DNA of 64,000 nt from Sphingomonas crocodyli (GCF_004005865.1 NZ_SACN01000001.1:2914001-2978000); one strand, 5' to 3'; positions 34,963 to 44,250 are shown, counted from the stretch's first letter. The notes: generated from the letters alone by a model not told the origin. Made by a program: numbers and translations.

Positions 34963-35262
34963 ATGCCCAAATATCTGATGCTCGCGATCAACGGCCCCAA
35001 GCCGGAGATCGCCGAGGACGATTATAACGCCTGGTATCGCGCGCAGCTGGACAAGATCCGCGCGATCCCCGGCGTGAAGCATGCGCAGCGTTACAAGGTC
35101 GCGATGGGCAAGGGCATAACCCAGCCCTATTTCGCCGCCTATCAGATCGAGACCGACGATATCGACTCCTTCATGGTCGATATGGCCGCGCGACTGCACC
35201 CGCTGGAGCCGCCCTTCGATCAGGCGATGTCGCTCGCGCTCCTCGGCGAGGCGATCGACTGA
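34963..35262 (+). CDS. DUF4286 family protein (dimeric alpha/beta barrel)
   Basis: 99 residues, strong ribosome-binding site AAGGAGAGG. KYLMLAINGPKPEIAEDDYNAWYRAQLDKIRAIPGVKHAQRY is split over a strand-helix-strand unit typical of ferredoxin-like dimeric alpha/beta barrels (EthD/DUF4286). Such proteins accompany aromatic or steroid catabolism and may act as small monooxygenase-like or binding proteins. It overlaps the P450 gene by one base (TGATG), a strong hint of joint function. Confidence 0.78.
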   Translation: MPKYLMLAINGPKPEIAEDDYNAWYRAQLDKIRAIPGVKHAQRYKVAMGKGITQPYFAAYQIETDDIDSFMVDMAARLHPLEPPFDQAMSLALLGEAID

Positions 35263-36533
35263 TGGCCACCAACACCGACGATCGGCGCTTCGCCGAACTG
35301 TTTGACGTGCGGCGTGAGGCTCAGGGGATGAGCAACGTCGCCGACACCGATTTCAACCCGCTGATGAACGCCTTGCGCGAGCGCGGGCCGGTGCTGAAAG
35401 GGAGTTTGCGCGAGCTGCTGGGTCTCGGCGGGGACAGCCGTTACGACACCGACCTGCCGGGCTACACCGCGCTCAGCTTCGCCGCGTGCGACCGCGCCTT
35501 CCGCGAGAATCTGCTGTTCAGCTCGGAAGGCTATAACGACATGCCCGCCGTGCGGAAGCTGGGCCATGTCGTGCTCAACAAGATCGGCGAACCGCACAAG
35601 CGCATGCGCGCGGCGGCCCAATCGATGTTCATCAAGCCGGCCGCGACCGGATGGTGGCGGCGCAACTGGATCGACGATGCGGTGAAGGGGCTGGTCGATC
35701 GGCTGGAGGGCCGCGAGCGCGCCGACCTGAACATCGATCTGTGCGCGCGCCTGCCGCTGCAGGTCGTGTCGCTGGGCGTCGGGCTGGAGGGCGACGAGGC
35801 TTTGGTCTTCCGCGAACAGTTGCTCAAATCGATCGGCAATCACGAGGCGACGCCGGTCGAGCGGGCGGAGGCGGCCGCGGCAGTCGATGCGACCTTGCGC
35901 GGGCTGGTGCTCGATCGGCGCGCCTCCCCACGCGACGACGTCGTCTCGGGTCTCGCCAAGGCCGATTTCAAGGAGGTTGACGGCACGACCCGCAAGCTGA
36001 TCGACGATGAGGTGCTGGGCTTTTCGCGCCATATCCTGCTGGCGGGCGGCGGCACGACGTGGCGGCAGCTGGGCATTACGATCCACGCTCTGCTCGACGC
36101 ACCCGAATTGTGGGCGGCGGCGCGCGCCGATCGTGCGCTGATCTACGACGCGATCGAGGAGGCCGCGCGCTGGAACGCGACCGGGCCGACCTTCCCGCGC
36201 CTCGTGACCGAGGATGTCGAGCTGGACGGCGTGTTCATCCCCGCAAACTCGCGGATCGACATCTGCCTGGGCGCGGGCAATCGCGATCCGAAGCGCTGGG
36301 ACGATCCCGACCGCTTCGATCCGTTCCGCAAGAAGCAGGCGCATCTCGGCTTCGGCATGGGGCCGCATCTGTGCATCGGGCAGCATGTCGCGCGCGAGAT
36401 GATGGCAGGCGCGATCAATGCGCTGATGGACAGCTTCCCGGAGATACGCCTCGACCGCGACGCCCCGCCCCCGCGCTTGACGGGCGGACTGGAGCAGCGC
36501 GGTTATTCGTCGATCCCGGTGGTTCTGGCCTAA
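35262..36533 (+). CDS. cytochrome P450 lacking the I-helix acidic residue
   Basis: 423 residues. Heme-binding loop FGMGPHLCIGQHVAR with Cys371; the K-helix ExxR is intact (Glu300-Arg303 in IEEAARW). The I-helix reads AGGGTTW at 261-267, where most P450s have AGxD/E-TT, so the acidic partner of the oxygen-activating acid-alcohol pair is Gly264. The gene is coupled to the DUF4286 gene and follows the PQQ-type dehydrogenase; an MFS exporter gene overlaps its 3' end convergently. A degradative or detoxifying role on an alicyclic or aromatic substrate is an inference. No dedicated ferredoxin is encoded nearby. Confidence 0.9.
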   Translation: MATNTDDRRFAELFDVRREAQGMSNVADTDFNPLMNALRERGPVLKGSLRELLGLGGDSRYDTDLPGYTALSFAACDRAFRENLLFSSEGYNDMPAVRKLGHVVLNKIGEPHKRMRAAAQSMFIKPAATGWWRRNWIDDAVKGLVDRLEGRERADLNIDLCARLPLQVVSLGVGLEGDEALVFREQLLKSIGNHEATPVERAEAAAAVDATLRGLVLDRRASPRDDVVSGLAKADFKEVDGTTRKLIDDEVLGFSRHILLAGGGTTWRQLGITIHALLDAPELWAAARADRALIYDAIEEAARWNATGPTFPRLVTEDVELDGVFIPANSRIDICLGAGNRDPKRWDDPDRFDPFRKKQAHLGFGMGPHLCIGQHVAREMMAGAINALMDSFPEIRLDRDAPPPRLTGGLEQRGYSSIPVVLA

Positions 36534-37888
36534 CGCCTGATCTTCACAACGCCGCACAGCCCCGCGATCAGCGCGAGAAAGGCCGCCGCATAGGCTGGCC
36601 CCGGTCCCGATCCGAGGCCGAAGGCGAGGAGCGAGGCGGCGACGGTCGCACCGATCGCCTGACCGAGCAGCCGGATCGTCTGGAATATTCCGCCGACCGA
36701 GGCCGCGCGGTCGCGCGGGGCAGATGCGATGATCGCGCGGGCGTTGGGCGACAGGTACAAGGCGATGCCGCCGCCGGTGACGAACAGCCGCACGCAGATG
36801 CCCCACGGGGTCACGTCCGCCGGCATCAACGCGAGCAGCAGCAGGCCGATAACCGATGTCCCCGCCCCCAGCGCGCTCAACAGACGCAGCGAGTAGCGAT
36901 CGGCCATCGTGCTGGCGAACGGGCCGATCAGGAGCGCGGCAAGCGGCCAGGTGGCCATCATGCTGCCCACCTCCCCCGCGCTGTAATGATAGCCGTTTTC
37001 GAGGCGGAACGGCATCGAGACGACGAAGGCCATCATCGCCATGAACCCCGCCATCGCGCCGATCAAGGCCACGCCCAAGGCTGGCGAGGCGAGCAGATCG
37101 ACGGGCATCACCGGCCGCTCCACCCGCAATTCGCGACGCACGAAGGCATAGCCAATCACGATCCCCGCCCCGACCACGCTGGCCGCGGCGAGCGCACCGC
37201 CGCCATGCGCGCCCAGTTCCAGCCCGCCGACGATCAGCCCGAAGGTGGCCGCGCTCAGGATCGACGAGGTCCAGTCGAAACGGTGACTCTTGGGTTCGGG
37301 ATCGGGCAGCGCGCGGACGCCCAACAGCGCGAGGATGCCGAAGGGCGCCGAGGCCGCGAACACCCATTGCCACGATGCGAAGGCGACGATGATCCCGCCG
37401 ACCGTGGGCGCGAGCGCGGTGAAGCTGGCGTTGATCAGGCTGTTGATGCCGAGGCCGCGGCCAAGCTGGTGCGACGGATAGATCGATCGGATCAGCGCCG
37501 ACGTCATGCTCAGCACCGCCGCCGCACCCAGCGCCTGCACCGCGCGAACGACGAGCAGCAGCGGCAACGACGTGACGAACAGGCAGGTCGCGGCGCCCGC
37601 GGTGAAGATCATCAGCCCGATCGCATAGAGCCTGCGTAACCCGATCAGATCGCCGAAGGCCGACAGCGGCAGCATCGCCATCACCAAGGTCAATTGATAG
37701 ACGGTGACGGTCAGGACGGTCGACGATGCCGGCACATGCAGTTCGCGCGCGATCGTCGGCAGCGCGACGACCGGGATCGCCGCATCGAGGATGACGAGCG
37801 CGGTGCTGCAGCACATCGCGGCAATCGCCCAATAGCGGCGCGGAAGCGGCAGGCCGTCATCGGCCTCTGCAATGGCCGCTTGCTCCAC
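36530..37888 (-). CDS. MFS drug-resistance-type transporter (DHA2 / EmrB-QacA family)
   Basis: 452 residues with about fourteen hydrophobic helices. DGLPLPRRYWAIAAMCCSTALVILDAAIP marks the first helix with the DHA2 motif LDxxIxxVALP, and GDLIGLRRLYAIGLMIF is the motif A loop. These proteins export amphiphilic compounds by proton antiport at the inner membrane. It is convergent with the P450 gene at 35262, overlapping by 4 bp. No local regulator is seen. Confidence 0.88.
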   Translation of the reverse strand: MEQAAIAEADDGLPLPRRYWAIAAMCCSTALVILDAAIPVVALPTIARELHVPASSTVLTVTVYQLTLVMAMLPLSAFGDLIGLRRLYAIGLMIFTAGAATCLFVTSLPLLLVVRAVQALGAAAVLSMTSALIRSIYPSHQLGRGLGINSLINASFTALAPTVGGIIVAFASWQWVFAASAPFGILALLGVRALPDPEPKSHRFDWTSSILSAATFGLIVGGLELGAHGGGALAAASVVGAGIVIGYAFVRRELRVERPVMPVDLLASPALGVALIGAMAGFMAMMAFVVSMPFRLENGYHYSAGEVGSMMATWPLAALLIGPFASTMADRYSLRLLSALGAGTSVIGLLLLALMPADVTPWGICVRLFVTGGGIALYLSPNARAIIASAPRDRAASVGGIFQTIRLLGQAIGATVAASLLAFGLGSGPGPAYAAAFLALIAGLCGVVKIRR

Positions 37889-37980
37889 GATCCTGCCCCT
37901 TCCGATTTCTCTTATCGGATCAGGCTAGCCATCCGGGACCATCGGTCAATATTGCCAGTTCGCCATTGCAATGTCGATGA

Positions 37981-38685
37981 TCACTCATAGTTCAACTTTG
38001 GATACCAATCGTCTCCGCGCCCCTCAGGCGTGAGATCGAGCAGGTTCCAGAGCGCGGCGATATCGGGCGCGGTGCGCGGATCCTGGCCCGGATCGGCGGC
38101 CTCGGCGGGCATGTCCGCGCCATAGAAGATGCGAACCGCATCCCCATCCTTTCGATAGACGATCAGCGCGGGATATTCGTCGCCTTCCGGCGTCAGCAGG
38201 CCGAACGCGTTCGCATAATCGTCCCCAATCGTCTCGACGAAATCGAGATCGCGCCAGCCGCGTTCGGCCGCGAACGCCTTTTGCCGTTCGACCGGGCTGC
38301 GACCGAGGATCTTGAGCGCGGCGCGCTGCTTCACGTCGGCGGCATTGCCGTTCACGCTGCCCAGCCAATTGGTACACATCGGGCACGGCCGCGCGCGCTG
38401 CGGGCCGTACATCCAGAAATAGGTGATCAGCGTATCGTGCGCACCGAACAGATCGGCCAGCCCGACCTCGGCGCCATTTTCGTCGCGGAAGCGATAGTCC
38501 TTGTCCACGATCGGCCCGGGCGGCAGCGCCTGCCGCTGTTCGGCCAGCCGGGTCATATGCCGGCGGAATTCGATTTCCTCGGCCAGCAGAGCTTCGCGGG
38601 CCTGCGCATAGTCGGCGCTCTCGCCGGAGATCGGCGTGCGCAGGCGCGCGAGTTCCTTGGCGGGCTTCAATGTCGGACGGTCCAT
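37981..38685 (-). CDS. DUF899 family thioredoxin-like protein
   Basis: 234 residues with GAGGAGAGCGATC before the ATG. LPPGPIVDKDYRFRDENGAEVGLADLF, then LITYFWMYGPQRARPCPMCTNWLGSVNG is the typical DUF899 segment with the CPMC thioredoxin-like cysteines, and ALIVYRKDGDAVRIFYGAD follows. The fold is thioredoxin-like; a redox role is likely but not established. It stands alone between the MFS and response-regulator genes. Confidence 0.88.
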   Translation of the reverse strand: MDRPTLKPAKELARLRTPISGESADYAQAREALLAEEIEFRRHMTRLAEQRQALPPGPIVDKDYRFRDENGAEVGLADLFGAHDTLITYFWMYGPQRARPCPMCTNWLGSVNGNAADVKQRAALKILGRSPVERQKAFAAERGWRDLDFVETIGDDYANAFGLLTPEGDEYPALIVYRKDGDAVRIFYGADMPAEAADPGQDPRTAPDIAALWNLLDLTPEGRGDDWYPKLNYE

Positions 38686-38738
38686 GATCGCTCTCCTCGC
38701 GAGAGCATAACCGTCCGAAAGGCCTTAGGCTCCGCGGA

Positions 38739-39077
38739 TCAGTGCCGAACCTTGTCCAGCATCCTTTCGAGATCGCCAAGGGTGCACGGCTTTTCGAGGA
38801 CCGGGCCGGTCAGATCGAATTCGCCAGCATAGCCCGTCATGTAGATGATCCCGATTTCGGGATGACGGGTGCGTACAGCATTGGCGAGCGAGACGCCGTT
38901 CATGCCGGGCATGCGCACATCGGTGAGCAGGATATCGATGCGATCGGGAACGCAGGCGATCAGATCGAGCGCCGAAACCGCATCGGGCGCCTCCAGAACC
39001 TTGTGATCCAGATGGCGGATCATATCGCTCGTCACCTGCCGGACGAGCAGATCATCGTCTACGCACACCACCAACAT
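38739..39077 (-). CDS. single-domain response regulator
   Basis: 112 residues with GAGGTGCGTTC upstream. It is a receiver domain only: acidic pocket CVDDD (Asp7-9), phosphoacceptor Asp53 in LLTDVRMPG, Thr81 in YMTGYA and Lys96 in LEKPCT. No output domain, so it works by protein interaction, for instance in a phosphorelay such as the general stress response or with an orphan HWE kinase. No cognate kinase is adjacent; the nearest is at 50898. Confidence 0.92.
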   Translation of the reverse strand: MLVVCVDDDLLVRQVTSDMIRHLDHKVLEAPDAVSALDLIACVPDRIDILLTDVRMPGMNGVSLANAVRTRHPEIGIIYMTGYAGEFDLTGPVLEKPCTLGDLERMLDKVRH

Positions 39078-39244
39078 GAACGCACCTCATACTAAACACA
39101 GGAAATTAACCTGCATCAATTCGAGATGGTTCAAAATTATGAGCCACTTTAGGTCAAAAGTTACAAAGTAATCGATTGCGTTACAATCAAGATTGTCGGA
39201 ATTCTCCCACAAACGAATGCATCCGCTTTCGGATTTATATGAAC

Positions 39245-39262
39245 ACGCCTCAATTCAGGCGT
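39245..39262 (-). terminator. hairpin downstream of bpt (weak terminator)
   Basis: Stem ACGCCT / AGGCGT with a 6-base AATT-containing loop lies 13 bp past the bpt stop on the minus strand. The following bases on that strand (GTTCATATAAAT) are AT-rich but not a T-run, so termination would be partial. Confidence 0.4.
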
Positions 39263-39275
39263 GACGATCGCAGGA

Positions 39276-40073
39276 TCAGACGATCTGCGTCAGCTTGGGC
39301 GGAAGTGCCTGCTGCGGGCCGGTCTGCGGCTGGGGCACGGGCGCTTCGAAACGCTGCCAGCCATTGGGGCCGAGCCGTTCGAGCGGCTGGAAGCGGGTCT
39401 TGTACTGCATCCGCGACGACCCCTCGACCCAATAGCCGAGATAGACGAAGCTCAGGCCCGTCTGCGCGGCGCGGCGGATATGATCGAGGATGATGTAGGT
39501 GCCGAGACCGGGACGCTTCTCGTCATCGGTTTCGAAGAAGCTGTACACCATCGACAGGCCGTCATTCTGATTGTCGGTCAGGCACGCGCCGACCAGCTTG
39601 CCGGGGCGCCCGTCGACCGACGGCTCGCGATATTCGACGACATGGGTGCGGATCGGCGTCTGTTCGACCATGTCGGCGAAGTCGAGTTCGTCCATCTCGG
39701 CCATGCCGCCGCCGGGGTGGCGCGCCTTGAGATAGGAGCGCAGCAGCGTGAACTGTTCCTCGGTCGTCCACGGTTCGCACACGTTGATCTCGAGATCGGC
39801 GTGGCGACGCATCAGCTTGCGCTGGCTGGCGTTCGGGCGAAACTCCCGCGCGACGACGCGGACGGAGACGCACGCCTGACAATCGACGCAACTGGGACGA
39901 TAGGCGACTCCCTGCGAACGGCGGAAGCCGATCCGGCCCAGCGCATCGTTCAGTTCGGTCGCGTTCGGGCCGCTGAGTTCGGTGAAGACCTTGCGTTCGA
40001 TCTTGCCCGGCAGATAGGGGCACGGGCCGGGCGTGGTCACGAAGAAGCGCGGGAAACGGAATTGCGCGGTCAT
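39276..40073 (-). CDS. bpt: bacterial aspartate/glutamate leucyltransferase (Bpt)
   Basis: 265 residues, ribosome-binding site [30 protein letters not shown] near the N-terminus, [16 protein letters not shown] (about 58-73) with the conserved cysteines, and [17 protein letters not shown] with [15 protein letters not shown] mark the Ate1/Bpt family. Bpt uses Leu-tRNA to add leucine to N-terminal Asp/Glu, creating N-degrons for ClpS/ClpAP. The last 25 residues are a Pro/Gln-rich tail. Confidence 0.93.
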   Translation of the reverse strand: MTAQFRFPRFFVTTPGPCPYLPGKIERKVFTELSGPNATELNDALGRIGFRRSQGVAYRPSCVDCQACVSVRVVAREFRPNASQRKLMRRHADLEINVCEPWTTEEQFTLLRSYLKARHPGGGMAEMDELDFADMVEQTPIRTHVVEYREPSVDGRPGKLVGACLTDNQNDGLSMVYSFFETDDEKRPGLGTYIILDHIRRAAQTGLSFVYLGYWVEGSSRMQYKTRFQPLERLGPNGWQRFEAPVPQPQTGPQQALPPKLTQIV

Positions 40074-40209
40074 GCCCGTCCTGCCCTCCTCAATAGCGTG
40101 AATCGCCAGTGCTTGGCCCCAAGGTGACGAATATGCCGTGCCCTTGTTCCGATGGAAAGGGCGTTAACCCTCTTTTTGCGACCATTGGGGGAGGCCGTCC
40201 CCCACCCCA

Positions 40210-40322
40210 CTCGTCATTGCGAGCGTAGCGAAGCAATCCAGGCCCGCATGAGAGAGGCTCGCGACCTAACTCCAGTGCGGGCCTGGATTGCTTCGTCGCC
40301 TTCGGCTTCTCGCAATGACGAG
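40210..40322. repeat. nested inverted repeat, CTCGTCATTGCGAG family (copy 2)
   Basis: Same outer arms as the element at 21614 (CTCGTCATTGCGAG ... CTCGCAATGACGAG). The inner arms GAAGCAATCCAGGCCCGCA and TGCGGGCCTGGATTGCTTC are a perfect 19-bp inverted repeat, so the 113-bp unit can form one long interrupted hairpin. It lies between the divergently read bpt start and the ilvA 3' end. Confidence 0.88.
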
Positions 40323-40337
40323 GTTAGTTGGAGGAGA

Positions 40338-41582
40338 TCAGGCCGCCTCGATCTGCGTCACGTCATAGCCCTCGGCACGCAGCGCCTGAAGCAGACGTTC
40401 GAGATGCGGAGCATCGCGGGTTTCGCATTCGATGTCCGCGATCGTGCCCTTGGCGGGCAAGGTCGTGAAGACGCGCTGGTGATCGATGCCGACGATGTTG
40501 ACCTGCTGTTCGTCGAACACTCGCGCGACGTGGAACAGCGCGCCGGGGCGGTCCTGCATCGCGATGCGCAGCCGCGCCAGACGGCCCGAGCGCGCCAGAT
40601 CGCGCAGCAGCACGTTGGCGAGCAGGCGCGTGTCGATATTGCCGCCGGTCAGGATGATGCCGACGTTGCGACCGCGGAACCGCTCCGGATGGGTGAGCAA
40701 AGCCGCAAGGCCCGCCGCGCCCGCGCCCTCGGCAACCGTCTTTTCGATCTGCAGCAGCATCGCCACCGCATGTTCGAGTTCGCGTTCGGCGACGAGGACG
40801 ATGTCGTCGACCATCGCCTCGACGATGCCCGCGGTGATCCCGCCCGGCTGCTTGACCGCGATGCCTTCGGCCAGCGTATCGCCCGCGCACGGCAGGGTGA
40901 CGCCCTTCATCTTGGCGTACATCGACGGATAAAGTTCGGCCTGAACGCCGATCACCTGCACCGGCTTGCTGTGCGACCGCGCGACCACGGCCGCGCCCGA
41001 GATCAGCCCGCCGCCGCCGATCGGCACGATCAGCGTGTCGATCTCCGGCGCGTCCTGCAGCATTTCGAGGGTTACGGTGCCCTGCCCCGCAATCGTATCG
41101 GGATCGTCGAACGGGTGGACGAAGGTCAGCCCCTCCGCCTCGGCCATCAGGACGGCGGCCTCCGACGCATCGTCGAACCGCTCCCCGATCAGGACGACGC
41201 GCGCGCCATGCCCTTCGGTCTGCTGCACCTTCACCGTGGGCGTCGACTTCGGCATCACGATCGTGACGGGGATACCCAGCCGCGCGCCATGATAGGCCAG
41301 ACCCTGCGCATGATTGCCCGCCGACGCCGCGATCACGCCGCGCGCCTTCTTATCCTCGGTCAGCAGGCACAATTTGTTGAGCGCGCCGCGTTCCTTATAG
41401 GCGGCGGTGAACTGAAGATTTTCGAACTTGAGCCACACGTTGGCGCCGGTCAGCGTGCTGAGCGTCCGGCTGTGCATAATCGGCGTGCGCACGATCGACG
41501 GGGCGACGCGAACATGCGCGGCGCGGACATCATCGATGGTGACGGGGACGCTCACGGCGTCGCTTTTCTGCACACTTGCCAT
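40338..41582 (-). CDS. ilvA: threonine ammonia-lyase (IlvA type with ACT-like domain)
   Basis: 414 residues from ATG 41582; further in-frame ATGs at 41597 and 41624 cannot be excluded, as none has a good ribosome-binding site. The PLP lysine is Lys63 in FTAAYKERGALNK, the phosphate loop is SAGNHAQG and IVPIGGGGLISG binds the cofactor phosphate. The C-terminal ACT-like region (about 330-414: RIAMQDRPGALFHVARVF) suggests allosteric control. It deaminates threonine to 2-oxobutanoate, either for isoleucine synthesis or catabolism. Confidence 0.92.
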   Translation of the reverse strand: MASVQKSDAVSVPVTIDDVRAAHVRVAPSIVRTPIMHSRTLSTLTGANVWLKFENLQFTAAYKERGALNKLCLLTEDKKARGVIAASAGNHAQGLAYHGARLGIPVTIVMPKSTPTVKVQQTEGHGARVVLIGERFDDASEAAVLMAEAEGLTFVHPFDDPDTIAGQGTVTLEMLQDAPEIDTLIVPIGGGGLISGAAVVARSHSKPVQVIGVQAELYPSMYAKMKGVTLPCAGDTLAEGIAVKQPGGITAGIVEAMVDDIVLVAERELEHAVAMLLQIEKTVAEGAGAAGLAALLTHPERFRGRNVGIILTGGNIDTRLLANVLLRDLARSGRLARLRIAMQDRPGALFHVARVFDEQQVNIVGIDHQRVFTTLPAKGTIADIECETRDAPHLERLLQALRAEGYDVTQIEAA

Positions 41583-41662
41583 AGTGGGGCGGGCCATAGC
41601 GGTTCGCAACGCGCGCGTCACCACCTAGCGCGCCCCGATTTTCCGCCCTATGCCTGCGCGTC

Positions 41663-42535
41663 ATGGCGAAAGTGACCTTCCTGGGACTGGGCGTGATGGG
41701 CGCCCCGATGGCGCGGCATCTGGCGAAGGCGGGGCATGACGTGACCGTCTATAACCGCACCGCTGCGCGCGCCGAGGCGTGGGTCGCGGCGAATGGCGGC
41801 CGTTGGGCCCCGACCCCGGCTGCGGCGGCCGAGGATGCCGATGCGGTCTTTTCCTGCGTCGGCGCGGATGGCGATCTGGAGGCGGTAACGCTGCGGTCGG
41901 ACGGATGCTTCCGCGCGATGAAGAAAGGCGCGGTGTTCGTCGATCATACCACCGTGTCGGCGCGGATCGCGCGGCAGCTGGCGGTTGAGGGCAAGGATCG
42001 CGGGCTGCTGGTGGTCGACGCGCCGGTCTCGGGTGGTCAGGCGGGCGCCGAGAACGGCACGCTGTCGATCATGTGCGGCGGCTCCGCCAAGGCGATGGCG
42101 GCGGCCGAGCCACTGATGCAGGCCTATGCGGCGCGTATCGTCCATGTCGGCGGCGCGGGCGCGGGGCAGACGACCAAGATGTGCAACCAGATCTGCATCG
42201 CCGGCGCGCTGCAGGGCGTGTCGGAGGCGCTGCGCTTCGCGCAGAATAGCGACCTCGATCTCGACAAGGTGTTCGAAGCGATTTCGGGTGGTGCGGCCGC
42301 CAGTTGGCAGATGCTCAATCGCTGGAAGACGATGGCCGGCGACAGTTTCGACTTCGGCTTCGCGGTCGATTGGATGCGCAAGGATCTGGGCCTCGCGCTC
42401 GATGAAGCGCGGTCGAACGGGTCGGCGCTGCCGGTGACGGCCCTGGTCGACCAATTCTATGCCGACATCCAGAATATGGGTGGCCACCGGCAGGACACGT
42501 CGGCGCTGGTCCGCCGCCTGCCGCTCGATCAATGA
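41663..42535 (+). CDS. NAD(P)-dependent beta-hydroxyacid dehydrogenase (3-hydroxyisobutyrate dehydrogenase family)
   Basis: 290 residues. Rossmann motif GLGVMGAPMA (8-17), substrate motif DAPVSGGQAGAENGTLSIM (about 117-135) and the catalytic Lys in GAGQTTKMCNQ (about residue 172) identify the family, which includes 3-hydroxyisobutyrate, tartronate-semialdehyde and glyoxylate/succinic-semialdehyde reductases. The exact substrate cannot be told. The amidohydrolase gene overlaps by 4 bp (ATGA), so the pair is co-translated. Confidence 0.88.
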   Translation: MAKVTFLGLGVMGAPMARHLAKAGHDVTVYNRTAARAEAWVAANGGRWAPTPAAAAEDADAVFSCVGADGDLEAVTLRSDGCFRAMKKGAVFVDHTTVSARIARQLAVEGKDRGLLVVDAPVSGGQAGAENGTLSIMCGGSAKAMAAAEPLMQAYAARIVHVGGAGAGQTTKMCNQICIAGALQGVSEALRFAQNSDLDLDKVFEAISGGAAASWQMLNRWKTMAGDSFDFGFAVDWMRKDLGLALDEARSNGSALPVTALVDQFYADIQNMGGHRQDTSALVRRLPLDQ

Positions 42536-44187
42536 AGCGGGGGCTTCGCACGGCGCTGCTGGGCGCCATCGCCCTCCTCACCACACCCGCCTTTGCCGAT
42601 GGCGTGATCGACAATGCGAACGGCTATACGCTCAACGACCGCGGCGATCTGATCCGGTTCGACGGGCTGCTGATCGACGACAAGGGGCGCGTTTCGAAGC
42701 TGCTCCAGAAGGGCGACCGGCGACCGGAGAAGCTCGACTTCCGGCTGGATGCGCAGGGGCGCACGATCATCCCCGGCCTGATCGACGCGCATGGGCATGT
42801 GATGGAACTGGGGCAGGTCGCGCTGTCGCTCGATCTGTCGAACACCAATAGTCTCGCCGAAGCGCAGGCCGCGCTCGCCAAATATGCCGCCGATCGCCCG
42901 ACCCCGCCGTGGATCGGCGGCGGCGGATGGAATCAGGAACGCTGGGGCCTGGGCCGCTTCCCGACCGCGGCGGATGTCGACGCGATCACGCCGGGCCGCC
43001 CGGTGGTGCTCGCCCGTGTCGACGGCCATGCGCTGCTCGCCAACAGCGCGGCGATGGCGGCGGCGGGGATCAGTGCCAAGACCAAGGATCCAGCCGGCGG
43101 CCGGATCGAGCGCGATGCGAAGGGCAATCCGACGGGCGTGTTCGTCGATGCCGCGCAGAAACTGATCACCGATGTCGTCCCCGCCCCCCTGCCGCGTGAT
43201 CGCGATGCGATGCTGGCGAAGGCGCAGGACATCCTGCTGGGCTACGGCATCACCTCCACCGCCGACATGGGATCGACGATCGAGGATTGGCAGGTGATGC
43301 GCCGCGCGGGCGACGCCGGGCGGCTGCGCGTGCGGATCACCAGCTATGCGCATGGCGTCGATACGATGCTCGCGGTCGCAGGGACGGGGCCGACCCCGTG
43401 GCTGTACGACGATCATCTGCGGATGATCGGGGTGAAGCTCTATGCCGATGGTGCGCTGGGTTCGCGCGGGGCGTGGCTCAAGGCACCTTATGCCGATGCG
43501 CCGAACAATCGCGGTATCCAGTTCCTCGACGATGCCAAGCTGAAAAATCTGGGCAGTCGCGCGGCGATGGACGGGTTCCAGGTCGCGATCCACGCGATCG
43601 GCGATGCGGCGAACGAACAGGCGCTCGACGCGATCGACGAGCTGGCCAACACCTATAAGGGCGATCGGCGCTGGCGGATCGAACATGCGCAGATCGTCGA
43701 CCCGATCGACATTCCTCGCTTCGGCAAGAACGGCACGATCGCGTCGATGCAGCCGGTGCACCAGACGAGCGACCGGATCATGGCCGAGGCGCGGCTGGGC
43801 CCGGCGCGACTGGCGGGCGCCTATGCGTGGAAGGCGATGATCGACGCGGGATCGCCGCTGGCCTTCGGTTCGGACTATCCGGTCGAAAGCCCGAACCCCT
43901 TCCCCGCTCTCGCCGCCGCGATCAGCCGGACGGGGCCGGACGGGCAGCCGGTAGGCGGTTGGCACCCCGAACAGGCGATCACGCTGACGCAGGCGTTCCG
44001 CGCCTTCACCGCCGACGCCGCGCATGCGGCCTTCGCCGAAGGCAAGGTGGGGACGCTGACGCCCGGCCATCTCGCCGACTTCCTGATCCTCGACCGCGAC
44101 ATCTTCGAAGCCGGCGCGCCCGCGATCCGGCAGGCGAAGCCGCTGGAAACGTGGATTGGCGGCAAAAGAGTTTGGGTCGCAAAGTAG
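42532..44187 (+). CDS. exported amidohydrolase (YtcJ-like, amidohydrolase 3 family)
   Basis: 551 residues. A signal peptide (LLGAIALLTTPAFADG) sends it to the periplasm. TIIPGLIDAHGHVMELG holds the first metal-binding motif HxH, GYGITSTADMG and WRIEHAQIVDP carry further metal ligands, and FGSDYPVESPNPF supplies the terminal Asp. Members hydrolyse amide-like or N-acyl substrates with metal catalysis; the physiological target is unknown. Coupled to the upstream dehydrogenase gene. Confidence 0.87.
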   Translation: MKRGLRTALLGAIALLTTPAFADGVIDNANGYTLNDRGDLIRFDGLLIDDKGRVSKLLQKGDRRPEKLDFRLDAQGRTIIPGLIDAHGHVMELGQVALSLDLSNTNSLAEAQAALAKYAADRPTPPWIGGGGWNQERWGLGRFPTAADVDAITPGRPVVLARVDGHALLANSAAMAAAGISAKTKDPAGGRIERDAKGNPTGVFVDAAQKLITDVVPAPLPRDRDAMLAKAQDILLGYGITSTADMGSTIEDWQVMRRAGDAGRLRVRITSYAHGVDTMLAVAGTGPTPWLYDDHLRMIGVKLYADGALGSRGAWLKAPYADAPNNRGIQFLDDAKLKNLGSRAAMDGFQVAIHAIGDAANEQALDAIDELANTYKGDRRWRIEHAQIVDPIDIPRFGKNGTIASMQPVHQTSDRIMAEARLGPARLAGAYAWKAMIDAGSPLAFGSDYPVESPNPFPALAAAISRTGPDGQPVGGWHPEQAITLTQAFRAFTADAAHAAFAEGKVGTLTPGHLADFLILDRDIFEAGAPAIRQAKPLETWIGGKRVWVAK

Positions 44188-44250
44188 GACCGACACGAAG
44201 CTGACATGCGTGGGGGCTAGCGGCATCGAAAAACAGGGAAGTGTGAATCG

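Noticed and set aside
32165..34978. 937-codon plus-strand frame across the APH-like and PQQ-dehydrogenase genes
   Set aside because: Antisense and out-of-frame to two well-supported genes; Arg/Gly/Ala-rich low-information protein.
35220..37832. 870-codon minus-strand frame covering the P450 and MFS genes
   Set aside because: Its N-half is the out-of-frame shadow of the MFS gene and its C-half the antisense of the P450; no motif and biased composition.
39078..39275. Small RNA gene or EcfG-type promoter before the response regulator
   Set aside because: The region is AT-rich but I found neither GGAAC/CGTT elements nor a convincing hairpin-plus-T-run structure apart from the short hairpin after bpt.
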